Position numbers and translations under genes: made by a program. A model generated the notes under the pieces. That model was not told where the DNA came from, made no database searches, and saw only the letters and a list, made by a program, of their open reading frames with translations. From Tricholoma matsutake (Eukaryota; Basidiomycota; Agaricomycetes; Agaricales; Tricholomataceae), in contig AP026550.1 in the NCBI GenBank assembly GCA_026075535.2, positions 3,658,001 through 3,722,000 on the forward strand: a stretch of DNA of 64,000 nt. Direction: 5' to 3'. Shown here in pieces: positions 10,938 to 22,400 of the stretch (positions are counted from its first letter, which is position 1; the number at the start of each line of letters is the position of its first letter).

Positions 10938-12390
10938 CATGGCATCTCACTTGGAGAATTTGACTGGATCCTTGCTGAGCAGACAGACCGGAAAAGTTAG
11001 GAAGGTTTTATTTTGCAATGACGGTGATACTGTCGTCGTTGGGGGTAGGTCATTTTCCCCCATCAACCATTCGTGATATGTTGAACAGACATCCAGGCAG
11101 CTTCCCTCAGCTTATCATATGGGACACGCAAAACCCGGAGAACTCTGATATCCATGCTAGATCTCTGGAATTGTGTTTGGGTGACCCGGGTGTGTTGGAT
11201 ATGACGTGGTGTCGTGATACTGCCTGTGTCATGCTTATCGTGTTGACCACCAGTGGAGAACATCTAATGTTTACCACGTTCCAGAATGGGAGTCTGACTG
11301 GCAATCACATCTCCTGCGGGGATATTACCAAAGGATCAACTATGAATGCCAATTCCAGCCAGCACTCCTTTAAATATGGCAGTATAACATGCTTCGAATC
11401 AATCATAGCATCAACTGTTGGATCCGAAGTCTTCCTGAGAGACGTGAAACATAGTATGTTTTTTCTTGTTATACTATCCCTTATATTAACTGACTCTCTA
11501 AAGATTCCACCATCTTGGCCACTTCATTTATGAACAATCTTCCGCTGCTTGATGAGTCTCGGATCACACACCTTCATCTCATGTCAAGAACGCGACTCCT
11601 TGTCTTTCTCATGCAAGAGTCTAAAATGTACATGAATACGAATGGTTGCTATCGGAGTCATTGCCATAACTGACCTTCTGGTCATCTTAATAGTGTCGAG
11701 TTCGACATCCCAAGCGGTACCTCCATAAGAGAGGTGGTTACACAGGATCGTCCGTAAGCACATGTTGAGAATATTGTGATGGAAACCTGTCTGAACAAGC
11801 TTTAGTATAACAGCTGCTGTATCACCCCTTCTAGGCTTGATATTCGCTCATGAGGTTGATACTGGGGCGCAGTTCTATGACCTGGAAACTTGTCACCCAA
11901 CGCAAAACGGATTTTTCGAGGCGAAGACACCTGGTGTGTCTGTTCCTGTGGGGTTCGCTCCAGGAAGTCCATTTGCAATACTAGGCAGCCAAGGTAAGGG
12001 CATGTTTAAGTCTATATGGCTTTGACTTCCCATTACCTCAGACAAAATACAGTTAATTGACACCCGGTCATTCTCTAAAAAAATTTCTATGGCCGAGGTG
12101 ATAGTCATAATCTTCCTACATATATTTTGCTAACAGTAAGTTTAAAGGGCACGTATGGGCATTAGATGTAGGTTTGAAAGTCTGTCATTTTCCCGACTTC
12201 CCTTACACCTGTCAGGCTGTTTTTCTCCCGCAGAAAGGTTTGGTTCATGTTGTTGCAGCCGTTATGCCTAAAGATGGATGGGGTGCGCAGGGAGAGCGCT
12301 ACAAACATGGATGGTCAATGCGTGTATTCCATTTTGAAGGTTTGTGCTCACATGTATCTTTTATGCCATACGTATTAACCATTACACAAT
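10938..12390 (+). CDS. N-terminal, beta-propeller-like part of the JmjC-domain gene
   Basis: Coding exons start at ATG 10938 (MASHLENLTGSLLSRQTGKV) with an intron after GDTVVVG (GTAGGT..AACAG). Later exons encode WD40-like strands: FPQLIIWDTQNPENSDIHAR, LDMTWCRDTACVMLIVL, AHEVDTGAQFYDLETCHPT, FAPGSPFAILGSQGKG and LVHVVAAVMPKDGWGAQGER. The pattern of short beta-strand pairs with WD-type endings suggests a seven-bladed propeller, but I cannot place all blades. Coding continues through a polar linker (about 12400-12660: VNDSLPASEDITAYKKS, then KHKATTIRRMSVSKKMK) towards the zinc-finger and JmjC region, so I read both halves as one gene. Two adjacent genes remain possible. Confidence 0.5.
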
Positions 12391-12744
12391 AACTCAGTCA
12401 CTGCTCATACTCGACCTGGAGTTAATGATTCTCTACCAGCTTCTGAAGACATCACCGCCTATAAAAAGTCACCTACTCCATCCCCTAATGATAATCAAGG
12501 TGCTGGTCAAGAGTCGTCAGCTCAGGTAACCGGGAAACACAAGGCCACCACGATCAGAAGAATGTCTGTTTCCAAAAAGATGAAATCAGCAGAGCCCCAT
12601 GAGGAAGGCTATTCAGTCCAAGACCGTGCGTGCGTAGAATATGGAAAGCTTCTTATCCCATCACTGTGCATAGCATGTGTTGGATTTTCTTCACAAACTT
12701 TTAGCCATAACACAATCTGAGAGAAATGTCGTTTCATTGGCTTT

Positions 12745-14552
12745 CAGAGGATGAGACTAGAGCAAGATGGGTCTTCAAGTTGGATCTTCAATCTGGAAAG
12801 CGGCGTTTCTCGAGCTGAATTTGGGACGTATGAGTACTATGATTGGAACCCTTCTCGGACTGCAGAGTACATAGCAGTTATAAAGGTGTGGTTGACGAGC
12901 TTTTTCAGTTCTGTATTTTACATTATTCATAGTACGCCACTGCCATGGCTTTGTTGCCCAAGCTGAAGGCCGAGTTGACGCATGTGCAGCATGCACAGGT
13001 CCAGTTTCGAGCCTTTCCAAAAGGCATAACATATGCATGTGGTATAGTTTGCCTGCTTATCTTGTTCAACTCGCCGTTTCACATTTTTCTTTAGATAAAT
13101 GTTTTCATAGCCTCTTGTTTCAGTCGTGGTTCTGCTCAAGGTGCGGATTTGAGCTATGCGGCTCATGCTACAATGCATGCCCAACTTTGAATAAAGAGCC
13201 ACCCATGTCCTGTGTCGACAATCACTCCAAAACATGGTTAAGCCCAGTGGCAGTTTTCCCCACTGAGGTACTTCAAGATCAAATCAGTGCGATGGAAACA
13301 GCCTTAGCCTTACCACCGCCCAAGGGCCTGGATCCACATGCCTATATGCAGCCCATTATTCCTGAAGCTGACCGCCACGCAGAGTCATATACACAAAGCA
13401 TGTCCAAGTATAAAGTCGGAGAGCTAACTGAGAATCTTTTCCTGGAAAAATGGAGCACCCGGGAACCTTTTATTTTGACAGGAATCATAGACTCGACAAA
13501 CCCTGACGACTTACTTGACTTGAAGAAAAACAAAGGAAAACACTGTACGACGACCTTTTATGATGGGCAAGCATGGCAGACAACAAGATCAACGCTGGGG
13601 TCGTACTTTAAAACTTGGAAGGAGGACCAATTATCGAACAGGTCCCTTCAGATCAGGGTATGCTCCATTTTTGTCCCATTTTCTGCTCTTACGTCAGTGT
13701 AGGATTACCCACCCAAAGGTGATCTCAAAAAAGTTCACCCAAAACTTCACGATATTTTCATGCGTTGCGTAGCAAAAATGTTTCAAGCACATATCTTGCC
13801 ACACGGTCCCTTGAATCTATTTTCATATTTCCCGAAAGGAAGTCTAATACCTGACCTTGGTATGTATAGTTTTGCAATTTTAGGTCGCATTTGCTGAGTT
13901 TGTTTCCCCTTGCCTAGGCCCCAAACTCTATGTGTCAGAGGTCAGCGCTACTCACAGTCAGACTGTTCTGGGTCTCATCGCTGAACAGGCAGATCTGGAA
14001 GCCAATGGTACAACTAAGGTCCACATGGATAAGGCTGGGGCAATCAATTTAATGTTTTACAGCAAACCAGACCATAATGGCAAGGTCTTGGGAGCTCGCT
14101 GGGATATCTGGCCTTCTTCCAGTATATTTGCACTATCAAAGGCATTGGATCGCTCTGCCTCCGACTCCTGCTGTTGTCTGGGCCAACCAATTGTATCGGA
14201 AACAAATTATATCTCTCCCGATGTTGGCAAAACCGCTTTTCTCACGAGTGGTGTCCGTGGGTGGCATGCAGTCCAACTACCAGGGGAAGCTGTTGTTATC
14301 CCTCCTGGTTGCCCTCATCAAGTAAGCTTATTGTATGCTTTGTGATGTCCTATAATTTCTTGCCTATAGGTGTCCAATCTTTCGAATTGCTTCAAAATAG
14401 CCATCAACTTTGTGTCACCCTCCCACATCTCCATCTTAGACATGCTGCAGGATGCCTTTAAAGCCATGAACCTTGCAGAAAATGAAGTGATTCATGATGA
14501 TTTGTTGCAGCATGACACAATGTTGTGGTATGCGTGGCAGAGCACGGTGTGA
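12745..14552 (+). CDS. KDM3-like JmjC-domain protein (putative histone lysine demethylase)
   Basis: Exons encode a Cys-rich finger (CSRCGFELCGSC, about 13138-13173) followed by a JmjC fold. Diagnostic blocks are GPKLYVSEV, the Fe(II)-binding HMD (14022-14030) in TTKVHMDKAGAINLM, WDIWPSS, then GWHAVQLPGEAVVIPPGCPH with the distal His codon at 14316-14318, and after an intron VSNLSNCFKIAINFVSPSHI. Order and spacing match the KDM3/JHDM2 branch, whose members use Fe(II) and 2-oxoglutarate to demethylate H3K9me1/2 in the nucleus. Several 50-70 nt introns are visible and I see no premature stop, so this is probably functional. It lies downstream of, and probably joined to, a propeller-like N-terminal half. 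The substrate in this organism is unknown. Confidence 0.75.
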
Positions 14553-14560
14553 CCTTTTTC

Positions 14561-14957
14561 GGCCTACTAGTGGCTATCACTTCCCTAGTGTTGCAAAATA
14601 TTTCATTTCTACCACTTCCCGTCCATGTATCTCCCTCGGATATTCCGGATTATATAGCTTTGGACTACCTCACTATGCCCCAATTTTCTGTTCCTTTTTA
14701 TACAACTTAGTTATCATCTAATACGTAGTCCGAACTAATTCACCTAGAGTTGCAAAATACGTGATCATACTCTAAACAATGACCCAACGAGGAGTTCTCA
14801 ACTGCAGGGAGGAAAAAGTGGCAAAGCATGTTCAGAGAGGCTTATTGTAATGGCTTGTGTCCAAGACTTAAGTGGTTGAGGGTTGGAACACCCATTTTCA
14901 AAGTTTTGCAATACTAGGTGATTTTGCAACACTACTAGGCCCGTGATAGTACTGGCC
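14561..14957. mobile_element. MITE-like element with imperfect terminal inverted repeats
   Basis: The left end GGCCTACTAGTGGCTATCAC is followed by TAGTGTTGCAAAAT. The right end, read inverted, gives GGCCAGTACTATCACGGGCC then TAGTAGTGTTGCAAAAT. Internal copies of TTGCAAAAT occur on both strands. No coding capacity and no clear target duplication were found. It sits 9 bp after the JmjC stop codon and may supply its 3' untranslated region. Confidence 0.5.
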
Positions 14958-15129
14958 AAATTCTGTCCTATTTGCTTTTGTTTGGTTTCCCGCCACAATA
15001 ACAATTTCGCTCGATGCGTATCCTGGCTGTTAGACCTTCCTCAAGCACCCCGCTCGCCCAAATTGTGCACAATATGTATGTTTTAGTACATAGCCTAAGA
15101 AATTATATGTGTTGTTCCCAAAATTATAA

Positions 15130-15807
15130 AGACACTATTCCTTACGGTCAATCTCCCAGTCATCATAAAGAAGATCGACGAGTCCATCGTTATCCAAGAT
15201 CGGCTCAACAACTGGTGCATCTGCACCTGGGGGTTCTCCAGATGACTCCCTCGCGCTTCACGCTATCAACGCAGCTAATTTCTCTGGCCTATTCGGGAGT
15301 TCATTCTTTTTCGGAGCATGTTTATGCGTGCCTGCGCTTGCGAGCATGCCACTGGCAGGAGTGCTTCAAGTGTTTTGTTAACCATGGCTTCGGATCTTGA
15401 GAGGGCATCCCGGGTGCATGCTAGCTCTTGCTGTAGTTTCAGGTCAGACAGCCTGGCATTCCCCTCAATGACAAGAATATTGGAATGGCACTTCTGTACT
15501 ACTAGTAGTTCAGTCCGACATCCACCTTTTTGTTTGCTCGAGCAGCTGACTTTCTTCTTTCATTATGAAGCTGGCATTCAAAGCGCTCAGCTCGTAATCG
15601 AGATGTGAGTGCCTGATCTTCGGATGTAATCGTTGCGTTATTAATGTGCCTCGGAGTCTGACTCAGGGTCGTGGGTGGAGAGGGGAGAATATGTGTGATT
15701 GGCTGATTTTCCTTTTCTTGCACATGAGTAGCTCCTTTCGTGGGGCGGACAGCATTCAGTCGGGCAATCTGGCCTTCTGACCGTCTTCTAGCTGGGTTCC
15801 AGCCCAT
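15130..15807 (-). CDS. uncharacterised coiled-coil protein, possibly broken
   Basis: Starts MGWNPARRRSEGQIARLNAV, continues LTSRLRAERFECQLHNERR and, in the adjoining exon, SDLKLQQELACTRDALSRSE and RINMLRKRMNSRIGQRN. Charged heptad-like stretches suggest a coiled coil. The downstream block PILDNDGLVDLLYDDWEIDR ends near 15130 in another frame, so an intron or a frameshift lies near 15270. It resembles a small coiled-coil family that I associate with transposon neighbourhoods in Agaricomycetes; that association is from memory. No function is assigned. Confidence 0.45.
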
Positions 15808-16504
15808 ATGGCAGTGGCATGGGCGGATTGTGGACCGAAAGTGCGACGCGACGCGTTTTGCAGACTGGACACGTTAATTACGTAAGACACTTAATCACTT
15901 CAATCTTGTATCATCGCTAGCAGTTGACACACTCCTCTGATAGCATCAAAAATTGCGGGAATGGTGATGCTGAAGTGATCAGAAGATTTTGTCCACATTT
16001 TCTTTTGAAATTTGTTTTTTCTTATGTTTGTAGATTTTAATAACTCGTGTAAAAAAGCGAAAACACGAAATGTATTCTGGACAATGTCTTCAAAATATAA
16101 ATAAATGCAACTTTCCTGCAAAACTAGTCTGTGGGTTTTGTGTGTCGACGATGCAAGTCGTATACCATAGTTTAGTGGGCACTGGCAGCGCCTTGTCCAG
16201 CTTATGTAAACATAACTTCAGTGTGAGACCAGGGGCTTGTACTACAGCCGCTGGCTGGACATGTGACATCGGAGGTTCAACCGTGTTGTAGTTTGCTTTT
16301 TGATTTTGTCACACAATACATTTCAGAAAATAATGGGTTTTGGGGCGATCTAACTTAGTAGCCACATTCTACTAGTAAACTGGCAAGGAATGCTACTTCA
16401 TGTAAAGTTATAATTGGACCCATTCACCTAGTAATATCATAATGACTGGCCCAGGTAGTCGTGCCATGGTTTTTCAATCATGTAGAGATTCTAGGGTTAG
16501 GGGT
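15808..16504. other. intergenic, no gene recognised
   Basis: AT-rich sequence with only short unsupported frames between the coiled-coil ORF and the 300-bp repeat at 16505. No repeat ends or RNA motifs were recognised. Confidence 0.4.
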
Positions 16505-16825
16505 TGCCAAACTTCAAGTTTGATGCTGTTTGGCTCCTTTGCAACCGTCCTCGGAGTGCCCCACGTTGACTCTTGAGCATTCAACTGAAGTACTGACTCG
16601 GAGGTCCAGTGCACCCATCTTTTGCGGCAACGACCACAAGCCCACTTTGATTCCCACCCATCAAACTTCGTTACCTGCAGGTCTGACTTTTCATCACCTG
16701 CTTTGAGTCTGACTTTTCGTCACTCTTAAACCCCTTCCCTTCAAGAATCCATCTCCGGCTCGACCTGACTCAGAAGCCCTTGACTGAAGGCCATATTTAT
16801 ATTGCTGGTATGCTCTTGCCTACAC
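16505..16825 (+). promoter_or_regulatory. about 300-bp dispersed repeat upstream of the 16868 gene
   Basis: Second copy of the repeat at 10515-10815, same orientation, with the core at 16673-16726 and the conserved tail GACCTGACTCAGAAGCCCTT then CATATTTATATTGCTGGTAT. It ends about 45 bp before the start codon at 16868. Confidence 0.55.
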
Positions 16826-16867
16826 CTTCTCTTTATTGTTCTCACGGCTAGTAGGAACTTATCGAAA

Positions 16868-18964
16868 ATGGCCGTCGTGCTTACGAATGATGATTTGCTG
16901 AGGTGGCACGTTGAAGGCAGTATGTCGAACTTTGGGTTTACGATGGTTTTTCCGCTAAATCCATTTTTATAGGGCCCATTGGTGCAACAGACGGCAGGGT
17001 CGGGGCTCTCCTCCTTGACGGCAAATATTTTATCACCACCCCTAATCGAACCTCCATCCCCGAGCCGCCTGTTGGAGACCGCAAAGTATTCATGCGTGCC
17101 GACAGCCTTTATGCAGACGACGACCCTATCCTCTGGCCCCAGCCTTACAATGCATTTAACTGTCATCACGGGGCAATTCCAATGCCTAACTCACTTTCTG
17201 CCCATTTAATTATATGGTGGGAGCCAGCACGCCAGGATTTCATTCTCTTGAGGGACCCAACTTCCCCCATTCGCGGCCTTGGCAAGCTATCGGATTCAAA
17301 GCTGGGCGAGCTGAAGTCTTCGGTGTCGGTTTTGCTATCTCGGGTGGAAGCATTCACGTCAAATCGGACAAAATCTCGGGTACCGCCAACCCTCGGCCCA
17401 ATGATCAAAATGATTGAGCATGGCCTTGTCCGTCTTGGTTCGGTGTGGACCAACTTCCATCAGATGGCGTTTGGCGTGAGGGATGTGCAGAGGTGTTGGC
17501 TTGATCTAATGGCGACGTTGGATTACATGGAGGTGTATAAACCCCGGATGGACTCAGCTAGGTTGGGTGTGGGCTCCCCGCCTGCCGAAGTGGCTAATAC
17601 CATTGGTGTTTTCACCAATGATATTCGCGTTGCGCAGGACTTTTTCCATGCCGGCCTTCTGTTCTGGCTGACACGGCCGGCCTCAGATCTCGGCAAGACA
17701 AATATACTCGCTGCTGTCCCATTTGCAATACCCTGATACAACGGCATCTGCTTCGATTCACACTGCTTCAACTACCCTACCATATATCAGGGACCAGCTA
17801 CCTCCACTCGAAAATATGAGGCAATCTTACATTATGCTCGTAACTTCCTACGCTATCCGGATCCATTCTCCATCAATACCAGCGAAAACAAGACTTCCTC
17901 ATCAGGAAATGTGGTGCCCTCAGTCCAATCGCAAGTGTCAAAAGACAGGCCAGGCCCCAGAACCATTGTGGGTGTTAGCCATCAACGCGGTGGCAGCAAG
18001 GGTAGGGGCCCATACGGAAGTAAAGGAAAAGGAGTTGCTCGTAAGTGACTGGTCTTTGCTTTCTCATATGTCATCTCACTCTCCAATAGATAACAAGCAG
18101 AAATCTTTGAATCTGCCCACAGGCCGCGACAAGTTTGATGTGTACGAGAGCCCCCTCATGCCACTCCTGATCCCTTCCTGGCGTGATGCGTTGAAGGCAG
18201 TTAAGAGGGACAAAACCCCGGCATCTTATAACATGCGGTATCTGTTTCCTGAGGCTGCGATTTTTGCTTCCACCAATGAAACTCACCGGGCAAAATTCTT
18301 TGCTACTTGGAATGTATTTCGACCTGCCTGCATCTTGCGTGTTTTTTCAGCAGACAGCTTAGTATCTCCCTTGTCTGGCCAGCAGTGGCGTGATTTCCTT
18401 CTTGATGGGCTTCTGGAACACAGCTGCGAACCAACTTTGGTTCGTCAACGTGAGCAAGCCAAAGCCATCTTTGCAGATGCTTTAGATGAGCTTCAGATCA
18501 TCCCCTGCCCTCCACCATCCAACCACTTTCCCACAGTGCCCGTTGACGAGGCTCAGAAAGTTCTATGGGAGTTGACTCAGCTTAATTTCCGCTTCGAGCT
18601 TCTGGCCCTCGATAGGCGTGCCTCAGCCTCGCCATCCTGACAAGACGAACACGAGCGGCAAGCGATGGTGCTGAAGTGCTTCAATGTACCCTCACTGATC
18701 GCTGTTGATGTACAGCGAGCAAATTCTGGTTTGCAAGCTCATGACTGGCAAGAAAGATTACCGTTTTTGCTGGCGCTGAGGGCATTAATGAGGGATTGGG
18801 ATGGACTGAAGCCGACGCCCCTTTTGCTACCTGATCTGGCCTCTCTTGATATGTATACTGAAGCAAATGTCCAACAACTTGAGATTCACATAGCCCGTTT
18901 TTACACACAGACTTTCTATAGTTTATTTGGCCATGCCGCCGTCATTCCTACCCGACTGCCATAA
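16868..18964 (+). pseudogene. Agaricomycete-specific uncharacterised protein, broken by two TGA codons
   Basis: ATG at 16868 opens MAVVLTNDDLLRWHVEG; an intron (GTATGT..TATAG) joins in phase to a long exon. Recognisable family blocks are PYNAFNCHHGAIPMPN, AHLIIWWEPARQDFILLRDP, VRDVQRCWLDLMATLDYMEV, YKPRMDSARLG and GVFTNDIRVAQDFFHAGL. The frame hits TGA at 17734-17736, yet homologous coding continues in the same frame (FNYPTIYQGPATSTRKYEAI). After an intron at about 18041-18090 it continues to a second in-frame TGA at 18638-18640, again followed by coding in frame (DEHERQAMVLKCFN) to TAA at 18962. Both stops fit CGA-to-TGA change. I know this family only as repeated, function-unknown Agaricomycete proteins, often near transposons. 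Confidence 0.7.
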
Positions 18965-19405
18965 TTATTATTTTGTGAATATTGTGGCCTGTGAACGCTC
19001 CTCTGCTATATTAGTACCCGCATGGTCCCAACTTCCTCATTTTGGCATGGGCCATATTCTGATGCCAAAGCAAAAGGTATGGTCCTACAATTATTGATGA
19101 TTGGGGGTGCTTTGAAATAGAAAACTTCTTGAAGCACAAGTTTGAAAGGTATGAAGCTCACTCATCCCTCAGCATCAACATTTAATACAACGCCTGTACT
19201 ATAGCGCGCCTTTTTGCTTCGCCGACTCTTATTTACAAGCATCGGAATTTCAATTTATAAACTGACTCATGCATAATCATCTCAACTTATATAGTAATGG
19301 CTGATCAAAAATTTGACCTATCCAGTGATTGTTTTCTTGCGTTGAGCCCTGAGGTTTCCGTGCTACCGGCAGAGTTCTACCCATCACCATTTTCATTACC
19401 ACGCC
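18965..19405. other. 5' flank of the Plavaka transposase
   Basis: No gene. Promoter and terminal repeat of the Plavaka element should lie here, but I could not match an inverted counterpart to the 3' side by eye. Confidence 0.35.
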
Positions 19406-22400
19406 ATGGACTTGTCGCCAGCTTGGTGTCAAGTCTGTGTTTGCGGCCGAACATTCTCTGCACCACAAGGCTATACTTTCCACAAACGTAGTTGCCTGAA
19501 GACAAAGAAACGGTTTTCCAGCGCTCTGGACAAAGCTAAAGAGGTCTGGCAGTCCAAGAAGCGTCGAAAAATGGAAGCCATGCCAACCCCAACTGTGGAA
19601 AACCCTCCGGACCAACATGTAGCCGTCGAACAAGAATCAAACGACGTTGCGCTTGCCATGCTACATGAGGTGAGGTTTATGATGTTGGTGCAACTTATTG
19701 CTCATTAGATGGTACATGTCAGGATGCCCCTATGAGTACCGAAGGCTTGGATCAACCACTGGCAGAGTGCAGGGGTCGCCGGGAAAATCGCCAACTACCC
19801 AAGCGCTATCGGGATATACTGCCTGAACCTCCGGCAGCACTTCCTCCAGCACTCCAACCAGTCACATCAGAATGTACGCTAGCCACGTCTCCAGCGACCG
19901 TATCAGCATCGCCCTCATCCGAGCAGCCCACGAATATTTATTCCTGTGACAGGAAGCTGCTGAAATCTACACAGAATAAATTTGGCCTTTTCCGGCAGTA
20001 TCATGCAACTCGCTTCCCAGACCACGATCCCAACGAGAATATAACGCGCGATGGCCTAATGGTTGCATCCCCAGATACTTTTTCTGGCAATCCAACTGAC
20101 TCCTACCACCCATACCCGAATCAGTCATCGTTTTTGCTAGGGGAATGGTATTGGAACGGCGGGTTAAAGAAAACACAGTCAGGCTTTCAGGATCTCATCA
20201 AGATAGTCAGACATCCAACATTTCGACCTGAGGACGTTTCAGGGACAAAGTGGTGGCTTATTGATGCGCAGCTGAGCAGAGATCGGTCGTGCAACCCATC
20301 GAGTGATGAAGACTGGGAGGACGAAGCGGATAACGGCGACTGGGTCAAAACCCCAATCAAGATCAGGGTTCCATTCCACAAAAGGTCGCTGCATCCAGGG
20401 CAAAGGGAGTTCGATGTGGGAACCCTTCATCACCGCAAGCTGGTTTCGGTCATTAAGGAAAAGATTATGCACCCCTCCAGCCATCCACACCTCCATTTCG
20501 AACCATATGAGCTGTTTTGGCAACCAACTGAAGCTTCTGAGCCAGTCAAAGCTCACGGAGAACTCTACACTTCAGAGGCATTCATCGAAGCTCACCGTGA
20601 CCTTCAGGAATCTCCCGGGGAGCTGGGATGTGACCTTCAGAGGATTGTTGCGGGTCTTATGTTCGCCTCTGATGGCACTCAGCTCACGGCGTTCAGCACC
20701 GCTAAACTATGGCCAATTTATCTTGCGATGGGGAATGAGTCGAAGGACAGAAGGACAAAACCCTCCTGTCGAGCCTTTGAGCACATCGCCTATCTGGAAA
20801 CAGTAAGAAGGATCTCATTAGCTTTGCGCTAGTATGTGATCCTCATTCCTTTTTGGATGACAGCTCCCAGATGCATTTAAAACATTCGCCACAGAGTATC
20901 TGGGTGGAAAAGGCCCAAGCAGTGTATTCATGACCCATTGTCATCGAGAAGTCTATCACGCTCAATGGGCGATCATCCTTGATGATGAATTCCTGGAAGC
21001 ATACAAGCATGGAATTGTGATTAAGTGTTGCGATGGCATCTGGCGTCGTTTTTACCCCCGTATATTTACATATTCTGCAGACTACAAAGAGAAGTAAGCC
21101 CAGACTTTTTGAATGTCAGTGGCTATTACTGAAAATTTACACAGAATTCTTATAGCCAGCATTCGTAATCTCGGTCGGTGCCCTTGTCCCCATTGTCTCA
21201 TACCATTAGATCGTGTTGCCAACATGGGGATGTGTCGAGATATGGCACAGCGCAGGACTCTCACCCAGATTGACCATGTGAAATGGCGTAATCGTGTTGA
21301 GACGGCACGTGAGAAGATATATGAGAAGGGCTATGTGGTTGATAGTAAGGCAGTGGAAGCTCTCCTACAAGAAGATTCTCTTGTTCCAACAGCGGTATGT
21401 GCCTTCTCTTTTCTATGATGATTGATTTCAATGCTCATGCTTTGTCAGAATGCGTTTTCAAGCAAGCTAGCACCATTTGGTTTCAACATGTTCAGCATGC
21501 TCGCTGTGGATCTCATGCATGAGGTTGAGCTCGGAGTCTGGAAGGCATTTTTTATACATCTACTACGCATTCTAGATTGTGTAGATGAAAGCCTCAAGCA
21601 TGAACTGGATAGACGGCAAGCATCGTTTGAAACCTCAGAGGGCTTGGTACTGATATTTCTATTAGTTTTTGAGAAATACCTCCTTTCGGGGTTGATGGAA
21701 TACGAAAAATAAGGTCAAACCGGTCAGAACTGAAGAAGATGACTGCTCATGATTACGAGGATATGTTACAAGTGGGTATTATTGCCAGGATTCTCAACTT
21801 GGCTAACATCATTCATGCAGTGTGCCATATCCGTTTTTGATGGTCTTCTGCCTGAACCCCACAATACGTATGTTCTCAAGCCCTTATTTGAATTAGCCCA
21901 CTGGCATGGTCTTGCCAAGCTCCGCATGCACACAGACATGACTCTGGACATTTTATCCTGTGTCACTACATCTCTGGGAAACAGTCTACGCACATTTGAG
22001 GAAAAGACATGTGCAGCATTTGAGACCCGAGAGTTGGAACGTGAGCGGGCTGCTCGGCAACGGTGTCAGGAGAAATCCGCAGCTAATGGGGCATCCAAAT
22101 CAAAAAGAACTACCGCACCCAATAGTAAAGCACGGAAGAAGAAGGGACTTAATCTGATGACCTATAAGTATCATGCGCTCGGTGACTACATTGACACCAT
22201 CCGACGCTTTGGTACAACTGACTCATATTCCACTCAACCAGTAAGTGTTTACATGATTTTTTGCATCATATTGCTTACTGTCGTTGTGGGCATCAGAGCG
22301 AGCTCGAGCACCGAACATCCAAAACTCGGTCACTTCGGACTAGCGGGCGATCAATACCACAGCAAATATTGAGGGTTGAGCGACGAGAGCGCCGTATCAG

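Noticed and set aside
19297..19491. Plavaka start at ATG 19297
   Set aside because: That frame reads through the zinc-finger region in the wrong phase; ATG 19406 opens the frame with the C-x2-C..H..C finger and joins the next exon in phase.
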